This document shows positions 1-6,733 of a DNA stretch of 27,984 bases, piece by piece; the first letter of the stretch is position 1, and every line of letters begins with the position of its first letter. Source of the DNA: Bacilli bacterium. GTDB taxonomy: Bacteria; Bacillota; Bacilli; Tumebacillales; JAQBPP01. The translations under genes were made by a program, and so were the position numbers. Where the stretch lies: the NCBI GenBank assembly GCA_028287455.1, contig JAQBPP010000020.1, positions 1 to 27,984 of the forward strand, read 5' to 3'. Below the pieces are notes generated by a model. The model ran no database searches. It saw nothing but the letters and a program-made list of their open reading frames with translations, and was not told the origin of the DNA.

Positions 1-2
1 CG

Positions 3-128
3 ATTGCTTTGGATGGCGGCGGATCCACGACCATGATTTATCAAAATCAACTGCTCCTTAAGCCAGCAACCGATACGGATGTGGGTATGCGGTATCTGCC
101 TAATGCGTTTATCGTTGTTCCTCACTAA
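3..128 (+). CDS. Phosphodiester glycosidase family protein, C-terminal fragment
   Basis: An open frame enters from the left edge and ends in TAA after 41 codons. It contains LDGGGSTTM early on and a hydrophobic tail ending NAFIVVPH. The DGGGSTTM motif followed by a short strand and an N-A-hydrophobic tail is typical of the C-terminus of the phosphodiester glycosidase (NAGPA, formerly DUF2233) family, whose bacterial members are usually secreted or envelope proteins acting on sugar phosphodiesters. Only the last strands are visible, so length, signal peptide and partner domains are unknown. A terminator hairpin starts 8 bases after the stop, which agrees with a real gene end. The gene converges on the minus-strand spore peptide gene to its right. 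Confidence 0.68.
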   Translation: MALDGGGSTTMIYQNQLLLKPATDTDVGMRYLPNAFIVVPH

Positions 129-136
129 CATAAAAA

Positions 137-169
137 TAGCGGGAAGCCATGAGCTCCCCGCTACTTTTT
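137..169. terminator. Bidirectional intrinsic terminator
   Basis: A 7-bp stem, TAGCGGG (137-143) with CCCGCTA (157-163), is followed on the + strand by CTTTTT. On the minus strand the same stem is followed by TTTTTATG. It sits between the end of the glycosidase gene and the end of the YjcZ-like gene and can serve both. Confidence 0.75.
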
Positions 170-208
170 ATTATTTAGTTACCAGGCACGCGAACAGCAC
201 GGGATTTT

Positions 209-337
209 CTAGTAAACAGCCGGTACTCCCGCTGCAGCCCCTCCATACCCATATCCGGGAACTAACAGGAAGAACAGCACAAAGATGATTAAGAAGACAA
301 CAGCCCATTGAGTATATCCGCCAAATACTCCGTACAT
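209..337 (-). CDS. YjcZ-like small hydrophobic sporulation protein (42 aa)
   Basis: This short reading frame starts at ATG (337) with a good ribosome site, GAGGTGA, about 6 bases upstream, and stops at TAG (209-211). The product has an MYGVFGGYTQW start, one strongly hydrophobic segment (about residues 13-27, rich in V, F, I and L), then PGYGYGG and a small tail ending VPAVY. Tiny Gly/Tyr-rich single-helix proteins of this kind belong to the YjcZ/sporulation small-protein group of Bacillales; their role in the spore is poorly known. The gene lies alone between ywlC and a bidirectional terminator. A CATAAAGTA element about 40 bases upstream resembles the -10 box of sigma-E/sigma-K promoters, which would suit late sporulation expression. 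Identification rests on length, composition and the ribosome site. Confidence 0.78.
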   Translation of the reverse strand: MYGVFGGYTQWAVVFLIIFVLFFLLVPGYGYGGAAAGVPAVY

Positions 338-374
338 GGAAATCACCTCGAGCGATAAGATTGACTTACGCTCT

Positions 375-383
375 TACTTTATG
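375..383 (-). promoter_or_regulatory. Possible sigma-E/sigma-K -10 element of the YjcZ-like gene
   Basis: The minus strand reads CATAAAGTA, which fits the CATANNNTA form of the mother-cell sigma factor -10 box, 37 bases before the start codon. I see no clear -35 partner (AC or ATA) at the right distance, so this is only suggestive. Confidence 0.3.
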
Positions 384-437
384 TGCGAATGACATGATTC
401 GGCAGGGATAAATACCCGGTTTCCTGATAAATGGGCG

Positions 438-1481
438 CTACCCCAGTCGTTTTCCCCCAGCTGGCTTGGTTAAACGATTCATGATGGCTAGCCCGATGCC
501 TTCAGTGGGATACGTTTCCGCGTAGATCCGCTGCGCGCCTAGCTTGTCAAATTCGCGCAGTGCGGGATAAAGGCCTTGTGCAATAGTGTCCAATTGATCA
601 CGTCTACCACAGGCAAGGATCACATCCGCTTCGTACAACCCGGCGGTTTCAGCGGTTGCCAGTACGCCCACTTTGAATCCTTTGGCTTGATCTTGCCGGA
701 CCAGCTGCTTAATCGTCTCTACTTCTGCCTGCCCGTGCCCAACTAGATAAAGTTCTCCGTTTGGTGCATAATGCGCATATTTCATACCAGGCGCTTTGGG
801 GCCATCCTGATTGGAAACTCCGCCGCCTGCCATGATGTTCACCCCAAGCACGGCGCTGATCTGTTCCGCCGTAACCGCCCCCGGCCTTAATAAAGCGGGA
901 GGAGATACAGTTAAATCGAGCACACTAGACTCCACCCCAACTTTACAAAACCCTCCATCAATCACCCCAGCAATTCTTCCCTGTAAATCCTCCAGCACAT
1001 GGCCTGCTGATGTAGGACTCGGCTTGCCGGAACGGTTTGCACTTGGCGCTGCAAGCGGCACGCCGCACATTTTTATTAATTCAATTGCAATCGGATGCGC
1101 AGGAAAACGCACAGCCACCGTTTGCAATCCTCCTGTTGTTTCCAAAGGGACTCCAGGTTGTTTTGGCAGAATCAAGGTTAACGGGCCTGGCCAAAATTCG
1201 TCGATTAACTTCACGGCTTCATCCGGTACTTCACTTGCGACCAAACTTAACTGCTCTCTGCTGCAGATGTGGATAATTAACGGGTTATCCCCAGGGCGGC
1301 CCTTCGCTTGGAAGATTTTATTCACAGCCTGTGCATCCAGCGCATTCGCTCCCAATCCATAGACGGTTTCCGTTGGAAACGCGACCGTTTCGCCGCTGCG
1401 TATGAGCTCAGATGCCTGCTGCAAGCCAGTTTCCGTTGATGGTATCACCCTGGTGGACCCGCTGGATAGGTGTTTGTTCAT
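438..1481 (-). CDS. ywlC: L-threonylcarbamoyladenylate synthase, Sua5/YwlC type
   Basis: The enzyme makes threonylcarbamoyl-AMP from threonine, bicarbonate and ATP, the first step of the t6A37 modification of ANN-decoding tRNAs. The YrdC fold covers about residues 12-200, with PTETVYGLG (36-44), KGRPGDNPL (60-68) and SANRSGKPSPT (147-157) as substrate-binding signatures. A C-terminal Sua5 domain follows a linker, giving the long (347 aa) form rather than the short TsaC form. The start chosen is ATG at 1481, preceded by a GGGGGG-rich ribosome site. The frame stays open 29 codons further upstream, but that stretch lies in the DnaA-box cluster and lacks family similarity. The gene follows spoIIR in the same direction, as in B. 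subtilis. No convincing terminator follows it. Confidence 0.95.
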   Translation of the reverse strand: MNKHLSSGSTRVIPSTETGLQQASELIRSGETVAFPTETVYGLGANALDAQAVNKIFQAKGRPGDNPLIIHICSREQLSLVASEVPDEAVKLIDEFWPGPLTLILPKQPGVPLETTGGLQTVAVRFPAHPIAIELIKMCGVPLAAPSANRSGKPSPTSAGHVLEDLQGRIAGVIDGGFCKVGVESSVLDLTVSPPALLRPGAVTAEQISAVLGVNIMAGGGVSNQDGPKAPGMKYAHYAPNGELYLVGHGQAEVETIKQLVRQDQAKGFKVGVLATAETAGLYEADVILACGRRDQLDTIAQGLYPALREFDKLGAQRIYAETYPTEGIGLAIMNRLTKPAGGKRLG

Positions 1482-1518
1482 CTGTTGCAACCCCCCATGA
1501 GTGGAACATTCGTTTCCC

Positions 1519-1622
1519 TTTTCCACACAACCCACAACCACCTGTGTATAACTTTTGCAGCTATCCACAGTTCATTTGGAAAAGCGGGAAATCTGTTGAT
1601 AACTTATGTAAACTGTGTATAA
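1519..1622. promoter_or_regulatory. Cluster of DnaA-box-like 9-mers between spoIIR and ywlC
   Basis: Five sites lie close to the TTATCCACA consensus: TTTTCCACA (1519-1527, +), TTATACACA read on the minus strand (1543-1551), CTATCCACA (1561-1569, +), TTATCAACA on the minus strand (1594-1602) and TTATACACA on the minus strand (1614-1622). Each differs by a single base. A weaker TTAATCACA lies at 1636-1644 on the minus strand. All fall in the short spacer upstream of ywlC. In B. subtilis a DnaA-box cluster that binds DnaA is known beside ywlC, so position and content agree. Confidence 0.75.
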
Positions 1623-1640
1623 ACTTTGGACAATCTGTGA

Positions 1641-2339
1641 TTAAATGCGATGCAAGAACGTTAAGATTTGGTCTAACAGTGCAAAGTGTAAGGCAAATGT
1701 TACTTTGCCTGCAGCGGTGTCCACAGTGGCATGTCCAATTGTTTTGCCGCTGGAGTTAGTGGTAGTAGCTGTTTTATGTTCCGCCATATCTCTGGGAGAG
1801 GCATCTCCATGCGCCAAATCCACAAAACACAGCGGTGGAAACAGCACGCACCACCAATTTTGGCCCGCTCCTGCACCGATTACAATACGAAGCGCCTCAT
1901 AGTTGCCGGCTGGGTATACTTGATCTCCGTAAACTTTGGTTGGAAATGGCACCTGCCCTAAGTCGGTATGCACAGGGTAAGCACTTCCTTTGCTAGTGAG
2001 AACGTCAGCCGCAATATGATTAAACTCTTCCAGATTGGACTGTAACACTTGTCTCGCCGCATCAGGCGACGCTTGACCCTGCAGCTTTTGTCCAACCGCC
2101 TGGATAATTTGATCGCGAACTTCAACTTTCAACTGCTGATCGACAGGTGAATCGCTGTTGGCAATAATGCGTAAACGAATTGCATCTGCAGGGATCACCC
2201 CATCTGCAGCCGCAGCTGCAGATACAGCAATGGGAGCATTTTCCTTATTGTTCTCACTCCACATCTGAAAAATGGCTGCAAGCCCTAACAAGCAGGCTGT
2301 AACAACCAGGATCGCCCGTGCGTTTAGTATCCGTTTCAT
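1641..2339 (-). CDS. spoIIR: Stage II sporulation protein R
   Basis: SpoIIR is made in the forespore under sigma-F and secreted into the intermembrane space, where it triggers the SpoIIGA protease to process pro-sigma-E in the mother cell. The protein has an N-terminal membrane or signal helix (about residues 7-26) and then the family core: IRLRIIANSDSPVDQQLK, a helix with KVEVRDQII, and YPAGNYEALRIVIG followed by GQNWWCVLFPPLCF. I chose ATG at 2339 because GGGAGGT lies about 9 bases before it; a TTG 10 codons upstream has no good ribosome site. At 232 aa it is of normal family length. A sigma-F-like promoter can be read upstream, separate from the prmC message. Confidence 0.95.
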   Translation of the reverse strand: MKRILNARAILVVTACLLGLAAIFQMWSENNKENAPIAVSAAAAADGVIPADAIRLRIIANSDSPVDQQLKVEVRDQIIQAVGQKLQGQASPDAARQVLQSNLEEFNHIAADVLTSKGSAYPVHTDLGQVPFPTKVYGDQVYPAGNYEALRIVIGAGAGQNWWCVLFPPLCFVDLAHGDASPRDMAEHKTATTTNSSGKTIGHATVDTAAGKVTFALHFALLDQILTFLHRI

Positions 2340-2382
2340 CACCTTGCTACCTCCCGACCACTCTATCAATTCCCTCTCATAG

Positions 2383-2411
2383 AGTTTGGTCAGAAGTTGC
2401 TAGATTTAAAC
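2383..2411 (-). promoter_or_regulatory. Candidate sigma-F promoter of spoIIR
   Basis: The minus strand shows GTTTA (2407-2411) as a -35 of the form GYWTA, a 15-base spacer, then GACCAAACT (2383-2391), which fits the loose G-N-N-N-A-N-A-N-T -10 pattern of forespore sigma factors. The predicted start of transcription lies about 35 bases before the spoIIR ATG. The match is partial, but the gene is a known sigma-F target in B. subtilis. Confidence 0.38.
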
Positions 2412-2430
2412 GCTTCTATAAGTTAAAAAA

Positions 2431-3360
2431 TTATTTTGCATACCCGAGCACAACACGATCAATGCCAGCCAAATCAGGTTCAACAGCTACATTTGTAAAC
2501 AGACCGCTTTGCGCAAGCAAGTCTGCCACCTGATTTGCCTGATGGATACCTACTTCAAATGCCACCAACCGCGGCTGGTCTGAACGCATCACCGCAGGCA
2601 ATACTTCCACCAGCGTGCGATACATATCGAGTCCTTCCACTCCTCCATCGAGCGCAAGGTGCGGCTCAAAATCCGTCACTTCCGACTGCAGGCCGGCAAT
2701 GTCCCCGGTCGGAATATAGGGTGGATTCGAGACCACCAGCTGAACTGGCCCGATCTGTGCTTGCCTGATGGGCTGGAGCAGATCACCTTGCCAAAAGTGC
2801 ACCGATGCCTGCAACCTGCGCGCATTGAGCCTGGCCACTTCCAGGGCCTGCGGGGATAAATCGACTGCATGCATTTCCACATCCGGCCGCTCCAGAGCCA
2901 AAGTAATTGCAATGGCCCCTGAACCAGTGCCGATATCTACCGCTCTGATTTCGCTTCCTGCTTCTGATGTAGGCCAGATCTCGCGCATACACTTTAAACA
3001 CGATTCGATCAGAATTTCAGTCTCTGGCCGGGGAATGAGAACCCCTTTATCGACGTGGAAAAGTCGGCCATAGAACTCTTGACCACCCAGGATATACTGC
3101 AGCGGTTCCCGCTGAGCCCGGCGCAGGGCGAAACTTTCGAACTCCGCAATCTGCGGCCCTGAGGCGCTGAGCTGCGCCCACCTGGTGTGCAATTCAGCAA
3201 ACAATTTGGCTCTGTCCCACTGCAAGGCAAACATGAGCAGCACTTCTGCCTGCGCGCGCGCATCTGCCACTCCATGCGCATCTAAAAAAAGAGAAGCCTG
3301 CAGGATGGCTTCTCTCACTGTAGTACAAGGGTCCAAGTGGAATCGACTAACTTTATTCAT
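2431..3360 (-). CDS. prmC: Peptide chain release factor N5-glutamine methyltransferase
   Basis: PrmC (HemK) methylates the glutamine of the GGQ motif in release factors 1 and 2, raising termination efficiency. The 309-residue protein has the N-terminal helical substrate domain with EPLQYILG (85-92), the PRPETE motif (110-115), the S-adenosylmethionine loop VDIGTGSG (141-148) and the catalytic NPPY (212-215), so all key elements are present. The ATG start lies within the last codons of prfA, in an 8-base overlap where GATGAATAA holds both the prmC start and the prfA stop. A GGGGGAG ribosome site sits inside prfA. Substrate and enzyme are therefore translationally coupled, as in many bacteria. 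The next gene, spoIIR, probably has its own forespore promoter. Confidence 0.97.
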   Translation of the reverse strand: MNKVSRFHLDPCTTVREAILQASLFLDAHGVADARAQAEVLLMFALQWDRAKLFAELHTRWAQLSASGPQIAEFESFALRRAQREPLQYILGGQEFYGRLFHVDKGVLIPRPETEILIESCLKCMREIWPTSEAGSEIRAVDIGTGSGAIAITLALERPDVEMHAVDLSPQALEVARLNARRLQASVHFWQGDLLQPIRQAQIGPVQLVVSNPPYIPTGDIAGLQSEVTDFEPHLALDGGVEGLDMYRTLVEVLPAVMRSDQPRLVAFEVGIHQANQVADLLAQSGLFTNVAVEPDLAGIDRVVLGYAK

Positions 3361-4429
3361 CGTCTCCCCCTGCTGACAGTTGCTCCGAACGTGTCGCTGT
3401 AATCAACGAGTTGATCACGTCATCCAGATCGCCGTCGAGAACCATATCCAGTTTATGCAGCGTCAAACCAATTCTATGGTCAGTGATGCGGGACTGTGGA
3501 TAATTGTAAGTGCGGATTCGCTCGGAACGGTCGCCAGTACCCACCTGGCTTTTGCGGTCTTCTGCCACCTCAGCGTGCTGCTCTTCCCGGGCTTTAGCAA
3601 AGAGTCTTGCCCGCAGCACCTTCATTGCCTTATCCTTGTTTTTCAGCTGTGATTTCTCGTCCTGACACTGCACCATTAGACCTGTCGGAATGTGCACAAT
3701 CCGTATCGCGGATTTCGTTGTATTCACTGACTGACCTCCTGCACCTGAAGAACAGAACGTATCGATGCGCAGATCCTTGTCATCAATATGAACTTCCACA
3801 TCTTCTACCTCCGGCAAAACTGCCACTGTCGCCATGGAGGTGTGAATCCGGCCGCCCGATTCAGTAGTCGGGACACGCTGCACCCGGTGGCCACCCGATT
3901 CAAATTTCAACTTGGAATAGGCCCCTTTGCCCATCACGTTAAACGTGATTTCCTTAAATCCGCCAAGGTCCGTTTCCGTAGCGTCAATCATTTCAGTTTT
4001 CCAGCCTTGACGCTCCGCAAAACGCGAGTACATCCGGTAAAGAACACCTGCAAACAAAGCGGCTTCTTCTCCCCCGACTGCTCCGCGAACTTCAACAATC
4101 ACGTTTTTCTCGTCGTTGGGATCTTTGGGCAGCAGCAGAACAGTTAACTTCGATTGCAGGTCCTGTGCTTTGTCAGAGAGCTCATCGATTTCCAGTTTCA
4201 CCAGTTCTCTCATGTCATCATCCAGTTTTTCCTGGATCATTTGTTTGGCATCCTCTAAGCCGTTCACCACTTGTCTATATTCTCGGAACACTTGAACTGT
4301 TTCTTCCAGGTCGGATTGTTCTTTGGCATAGGTTCTCAGCTTCTGCGGATCATTTATGATATCCGGGTCACAAAGATACTCGGTTAACTTCAAATAACGG
4401 TCTTCAATTGCTTGCAGCCGGTCTATCAT
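3353..4429 (-). CDS. prfA: Peptide chain release factor 1
   Basis: RF1 recognises UAA and UAG stop codons and triggers peptide release. The product carries the GGQ catalytic motif in GAGGQSVNTT (GGQ at 231-233) and the RF1 tripeptide in RVPTTESGGRIHTS, where P-T-T stands in the PxT position that distinguishes RF1 from RF2 (SPF). Two ATG codons lie two codons apart. I chose the second (4429, protein start MIDRL) because the AGAGGGGG ribosome site touches the first ATG but is about 6 bases from the second. That gives 358 aa, normal for RF1. It is the first gene of the coupled prfA-prmC pair and lies 39 bases after the DUF1385 gene, probably in one message with it. Confidence 0.97.
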   Translation of the reverse strand: MIDRLQAIEDRYLKLTEYLCDPDIINDPQKLRTYAKEQSDLEETVQVFREYRQVVNGLEDAKQMIQEKLDDDMRELVKLEIDELSDKAQDLQSKLTVLLLPKDPNDEKNVIVEVRGAVGGEEAALFAGVLYRMYSRFAERQGWKTEMIDATETDLGGFKEITFNVMGKGAYSKLKFESGGHRVQRVPTTESGGRIHTSMATVAVLPEVEDVEVHIDDKDLRIDTFCSSGAGGQSVNTTKSAIRIVHIPTGLMVQCQDEKSQLKNKDKAMKVLRARLFAKAREEQHAEVAEDRKSQVGTGDRSERIRTYNYPQSRITDHRIGLTLHKLDMVLDGDLDDVINSLITATRSEQLSAGGDDE

Positions 4430-4468
4430 ATACATCCCCCTCTATTAAACCCATCTATTCAAAACGGC

Positions 4469-5320
4469 TTACAGAACCGCTTTCACCGAAGCGATTGCCA
4501 CTTCGATTTGGTGGTCATCCGGCTCATTCGTGGTCAAGCGCTGCATCCAAAACCCTGGTGCAACCAGAATCGACAGCAGCCGGTTGGAATGAGAGCCTGA
4601 ATAACGGATAAATTCATAGGAAAATCCTGCAATCACAGGCATTAGCACAATCCGAGTCACGATTTTACCGATCATCGACAAACTTCCGCCTGAAAAAAAT
4701 GAAAATACAATAATCGAAATTAAAACCACAAACATGAGGAAACTGGTGCCGCAGCGTTTATGCAGCAGCGATTGCGGCCGAACGTTGTCTACCGTTAATT
4801 CCAGCCCCGCTTCATGACAATTAATCGTTTTATGCTCTGCGCCATGATATTGAAAAACGCGGTGAATGTCGTTCATCCTGCGAATCAAAACCAGATAACC
4901 AATAAAAAAAGCTAACCGTAATACACCTTCTACACATGCAAAAGCAAGTGAACTATTAGTCGTCCACTTGGCCAGATAAACAGGGCCGAGCACAAACACG
5001 AGGATCGCAAACAGAAACGACATCAAGAGAGATGAGGCGATCGCCCCTTTGGACATTTGTTCATCTTGTTCGCCACCTGATAGATTCGCACTGGTGGTAA
5101 GCGCCTGAATTCCAATAATTGTAGAATCTATTAAAACGTATGCCCCGCGGATCAAAGGCCATTTCAGGAAACGATATTTGTCCGACAGCGGCACTCGATG
5201 TTCACTCTTCACGGTTATGTCATTGGCTGGCGTGCGCACCGCAATCGCGAACCGATTCCCGCCGCGCATCATCACACCTTCTACTACCGCTTGCCCTCCC
5301 AACACTGACTGTGCACCCAA
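4469..5320 (-). CDS. yqhQ: DUF1385 (YqhQ-like) membrane protein
   Basis: The protein opens with LGGQAVVEGVMMRGGNR and has a central FQYHGAEHKTINCHEAG stretch (about 156-172). Both are hallmark motifs of the DUF1385 family, and the conserved His, Glu and Cys suggest metal or cofactor binding. Several hydrophobic segments (about 95-118, 127-147, 190-212 and 218-235) indicate a polytopic membrane protein. The biochemical function is not established. The start is TTG at 5320, supported by AAAGGGTGAT 6 bases upstream; no ATG is available near the conserved N-terminus. In many Firmicutes this gene sits between tdk/rpmE and prfA, as here. An extended -10 promoter (TGATATAAT) lies directly upstream, so it probably leads the yqhQ-prfA-prmC message. 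Confidence 0.9.
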   Translation of the reverse strand: MGAQSVLGGQAVVEGVMMRGGNRFAIAVRTPANDITVKSEHRVPLSDKYRFLKWPLIRGAYVLIDSTIIGIQALTTSANLSGGEQDEQMSKGAIASSLLMSFLFAILVFVLGPVYLAKWTTNSSLAFACVEGVLRLAFFIGYLVLIRRMNDIHRVFQYHGAEHKTINCHEAGLELTVDNVRPQSLLHKRCGTSFLMFVVLISIIVFSFFSGGSLSMIGKIVTRIVLMPVIAGFSYEFIRYSGSHSNRLLSILVAPGFWMQRLTTNEPDDHQIEVAIASVKAVL

Positions 5321-5361
5321 TCGTTGATCACCCTTTAATGACAGAATTCCTGCTTCCCACT

Positions 5362-5370
5362 ATTATATCA
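5362..5370 (-). promoter_or_regulatory. Extended -10 promoter upstream of the DUF1385 gene
   Basis: The minus strand reads TGATATAAT, a perfect TGnTATAAT extended -10 element, 42 bases before the TTG start. The -35 position is poor because it falls inside the tdk terminator. It would start a message for DUF1385, prfA and prmC. Confidence 0.55.
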
Positions 5371-5374
5371 CAAG

Positions 5375-5394
5375 AAAAAAGAGGCTCAGCCCTC
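5375..5394 (-). terminator. Probable tdk terminator
   Basis: On the minus strand a short GAGG/CCTC hairpin (5381-5394) is followed by TTTTTT (5375-5380), about 30 bases after the tdk stop. The stem is only 4 bp, so termination may be partial. Confidence 0.42.
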
Positions 5395-5425
5395 CTTTTG
5401 AAAGGAAAAGTGGAATTTAACCTGC

Positions 5426-5998
5426 CTATGCGACAATATGGCAATGTCTGCAGCGAGCTTCATAGCTCTCAGCTGCTCCCACTAGAATCAACGGTTCGTT
5501 TACAGACGCTGGCTTTCCTTCAATGAGCCGTTGTGTGCGGCTAGCCGGATTTCCGCACTTCACACAAATCGCCTGCAGTTTGTCTACATACTCAGCAGTC
5601 GCCATCAAAGACGGCGTAGGCCCAAAAGGCATGCCGCGAAAGTCCTGATCAAGCCCTGCGACAATGACCCGTTTGCCTTGACCTGCCCATACTTGTGCCA
5701 AACCGACCAAGTCTTGATCAAAAAATTGGACTTCATCTATTGCAATAACTTCTGTGTCTTCTTTTAACTCATCGAGCAGATGGGCAATCCCTGTGACAGC
5801 GATCGCCTCCACCTGTTCACCGCTGTGAGACGCCACTGCGGACAAATTGTAGCGATTGTCGATTGCTGGCTTAAATACTTGTATTTTCAGCTTGGCAATT
5901 TGCGCGCGTTTCACCCTACGGATCAATTCTTCACTTTTGCCGCTGAACATGCAGCCGCAAATCACTTCCAGCCAACCTGCCTGTTTCATCCAAAACAC
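5426..5998 (-). CDS. tdk: Thymidine kinase
   Basis: This type II thymidine kinase phosphorylates thymidine to dTMP in the salvage pathway. The P-loop GCMFSGKS is at about residues 15-22, the DEVQFFD motif with the catalytic Glu at about 89, and four zinc-ligand cysteines appear as CVKC (145/148) and CRHC (183/186). At 190 aa it is of normal length. The start is GTG at 5998 with CTGGAG about 9 bases upstream. It gives MFWMKQAGWLE, which aligns with the MYxMKQSGW start of Bacillus Tdk better than a start at the internal ATG. It follows rpmE by about 70 bases, with a terminator between them, and precedes the DUF1385 gene. Confidence 0.97.
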   Translation of the reverse strand: MFWMKQAGWLEVICGCMFSGKSEELIRRVKRAQIAKLKIQVFKPAIDNRYNLSAVASHSGEQVEAIAVTGIAHLLDELKEDTEVIAIDEVQFFDQDLVGLAQVWAGQGKRVIVAGLDQDFRGMPFGPTPSLMATAEYVDKLQAICVKCGNPASRTQRLIEGKPASVNEPLILVGAAESYEARCRHCHIVA

Positions 5999-6020
5999 AA
6001 TTGTTCGCTCCAGTTGTTAT

Positions 6021-6058
6021 CGTAAAAGGAGCCAGACGAGTGATCGCCAGGCCCCTTT
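6021..6058 (-). terminator. rpmE terminator
   Basis: On the minus strand a 9-bp stem (6050-6058 with 6025-6033, including one G-T pair) extends into an inner stem with one T-T mismatch and is followed by TTTT. It lies 12 bases after the rpmE stop and just upstream of the tdk ribosome site, so it may attenuate tdk. Confidence 0.65.
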
Positions 6059-6070
6059 GTGACAGTCAGA

Positions 6071-6268
6071 TTAAAGTTTGTACTTCTTCTTGAACCGATC
6101 TACACGGCCACCAACATCGATAAACTTCTGCTGGCCAGTGAAGAACGGATGGCATTTCGAGCAAACTTCCACCTTGAGATTCGGGCGTACCGAACCTGTC
6201 TCAAACTGATTTCCACAAGCACAAGTTACTGTTGTAAGTGCGTACTTCGGGTGAATGGCTTCTTTCAT
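6071..6268 (-). CDS. rpmE: Ribosomal protein bL31, zinc-binding form
   Basis: The 65-residue product begins MKEAIHPKY and carries CACGNQF (Cys 16 and 18) and CSKCHPF (Cys 36 and 39), then FTGQQKF and a GGRVDRFKKKY tail. These are the signatures of the zinc-containing (C+) form of bL31 in the 50S subunit. The start at 6268 is set by AGAAGGTGA just upstream and by homology; the frame extends 39 codons further but that part is the leader. A near-consensus promoter lies about 60 bases upstream and a hairpin lies in the leader between promoter and ribosome site. The gene follows rho and a radical SAM gene and precedes tdk, close to the B. subtilis rho-rpmE-tdk order. Confidence 0.97.
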   Translation of the reverse strand: MKEAIHPKYALTTVTCACGNQFETGSVRPNLKVEVCSKCHPFFTGQQKFIDVGGRVDRFKKKYKL

Positions 6269-6286
6269 TACTTTCACCTTCTTTCT

Positions 6287-6308
6287 GACCATAGATGTCG
6301 CCATGGTC
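6287..6308 (-). ncRNA. Leader hairpin of rpmE mRNA
   Basis: In the rpmE 5' leader GACCAT (6303-6308 on the minus strand) pairs with ATGGTC (6287-6292) around a 10-base loop, ending a few bases before the ribosome site. Structured L31 leaders that may mediate autoregulation are known in several bacterial groups; whether this is one is inference. Confidence 0.4.
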
Positions 6309-6328
6309 TGTGATACTCGGACCCAAGA

Positions 6329-6357
6329 ATTATAGCATCTAATGGTTGGTTTTGCAA
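6329..6357 (-). promoter_or_regulatory. Sigma-A promoter of rpmE
   Basis: TTGCAA (6352-6357), a 17-base spacer and TATAAT (6329-6334) preceded by TGC, an extended -10, on the minus strand. The expected start point is about 55 bases before the rpmE ATG. Confidence 0.75.
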
Positions 6358-6463
6358 TCCACAATGGCTTCCAAAAAAACAACAAATAGTTAGCATATTA
6401 ACGATATTTGAAGCAAGAGCCAGCCATTCGATGTACAAGGATAAAAATGGCCATCCATTTAGT

Positions 6464-6492
6464 TTGTGTATTTACTATCAGTCACTTAATAT
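6464..6492 (+). promoter_or_regulatory. Possible promoter of the 37-residue protein gene
   Basis: TTGTGT (6464-6469), a 17-base spacer and TAATAT (6487-6492) precede the small gene by about 45 bases. Both boxes are imperfect (3/6 and 4/6), so this is tentative; a sporulation-type promoter cannot be excluded. Confidence 0.33.
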
Positions 6493-6537
6493 AAAGGTGC
6501 AAGCTACTAAAACCCAATTCGAAAGGAGAAAAACGAA

Positions 6538-6651
6538 ATGGCTGCTGCAACTGTAACAAAAGGAAAGATTGAAATCGGATTTGAGGATTTCCCTGATTTT
6601 GGACCGGCCCGCCGATCTGTCGATGACGAGCCAACACTGACTGTCCAATAA
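6538..6651 (+). CDS. Unrecognised 37-residue acidic protein
   Basis: This small frame begins with ATG at 6538, 9 bases after a strong AAAGGAG site, and ends in TAA. The product starts MAAATVTKGKIEIGFEDF, continues PDFGPARRSVDDEP and ends TLTVQ. It has no cysteine, no membrane segment and no signal peptide, and is acidic in its second half. I do not recognise the family. Support for it being real is the ribosome site, a possible promoter at proper distance, ordinary codon use and an 11-bp terminator hairpin 12 bases after the stop. It faces the radical SAM gene tail to tail with an 82-base gap. A peptide substrate of that enzyme is conceivable, but nothing in the peptide (no Cys, no recognisable leader or core) shows this. 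Confidence 0.62.
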   Translation: MAAATVTKGKIEIGFEDFPDFGPARRSVDDEPTLTVQ

Positions 6652-6663
6652 TCAAACTTCCAA

Positions 6664-6700
6664 CAGGAGACACTTGGCAGAGTGTCTCCTGCCTCATTTT
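6664..6700 (+). terminator. Intrinsic terminator after the small gene
   Basis: A perfect 11-bp stem, CAGGAGACACT (6664-6674) with AGTGTCTCCTG (6681-6691) and a 6-base loop, is followed by CCTCATTTT. It could also act on the radical SAM message from the other side, though the minus-strand T-run is poor. Confidence 0.72.
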
Positions 6701-6733
6701 ACAGCGGATAGGCACATTCGTCGAGTCCCCGTG

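Noticed and set aside
811..1362. 183-codon open frame antisense to ywlC
   Set aside because: It lies wholly inside the well-supported ywlC gene, has no ribosome site and no recognisable protein features.
1482..1568. Longer ywlC product starting at 1568
   Set aside because: The added 29 residues lie in the DnaA-box cluster and do not resemble the family; the ATG at 1481 has a good ribosome site.
6538..6651. Lasso-peptide or other RiPP core in the 37-residue protein (GPARRSVDD could mimic a ring segment)
   Set aside because: There is no Thr at the -2 position, no cyclase, protease or recognition-element gene nearby, and the radical SAM gene is convergent; not enough to call.
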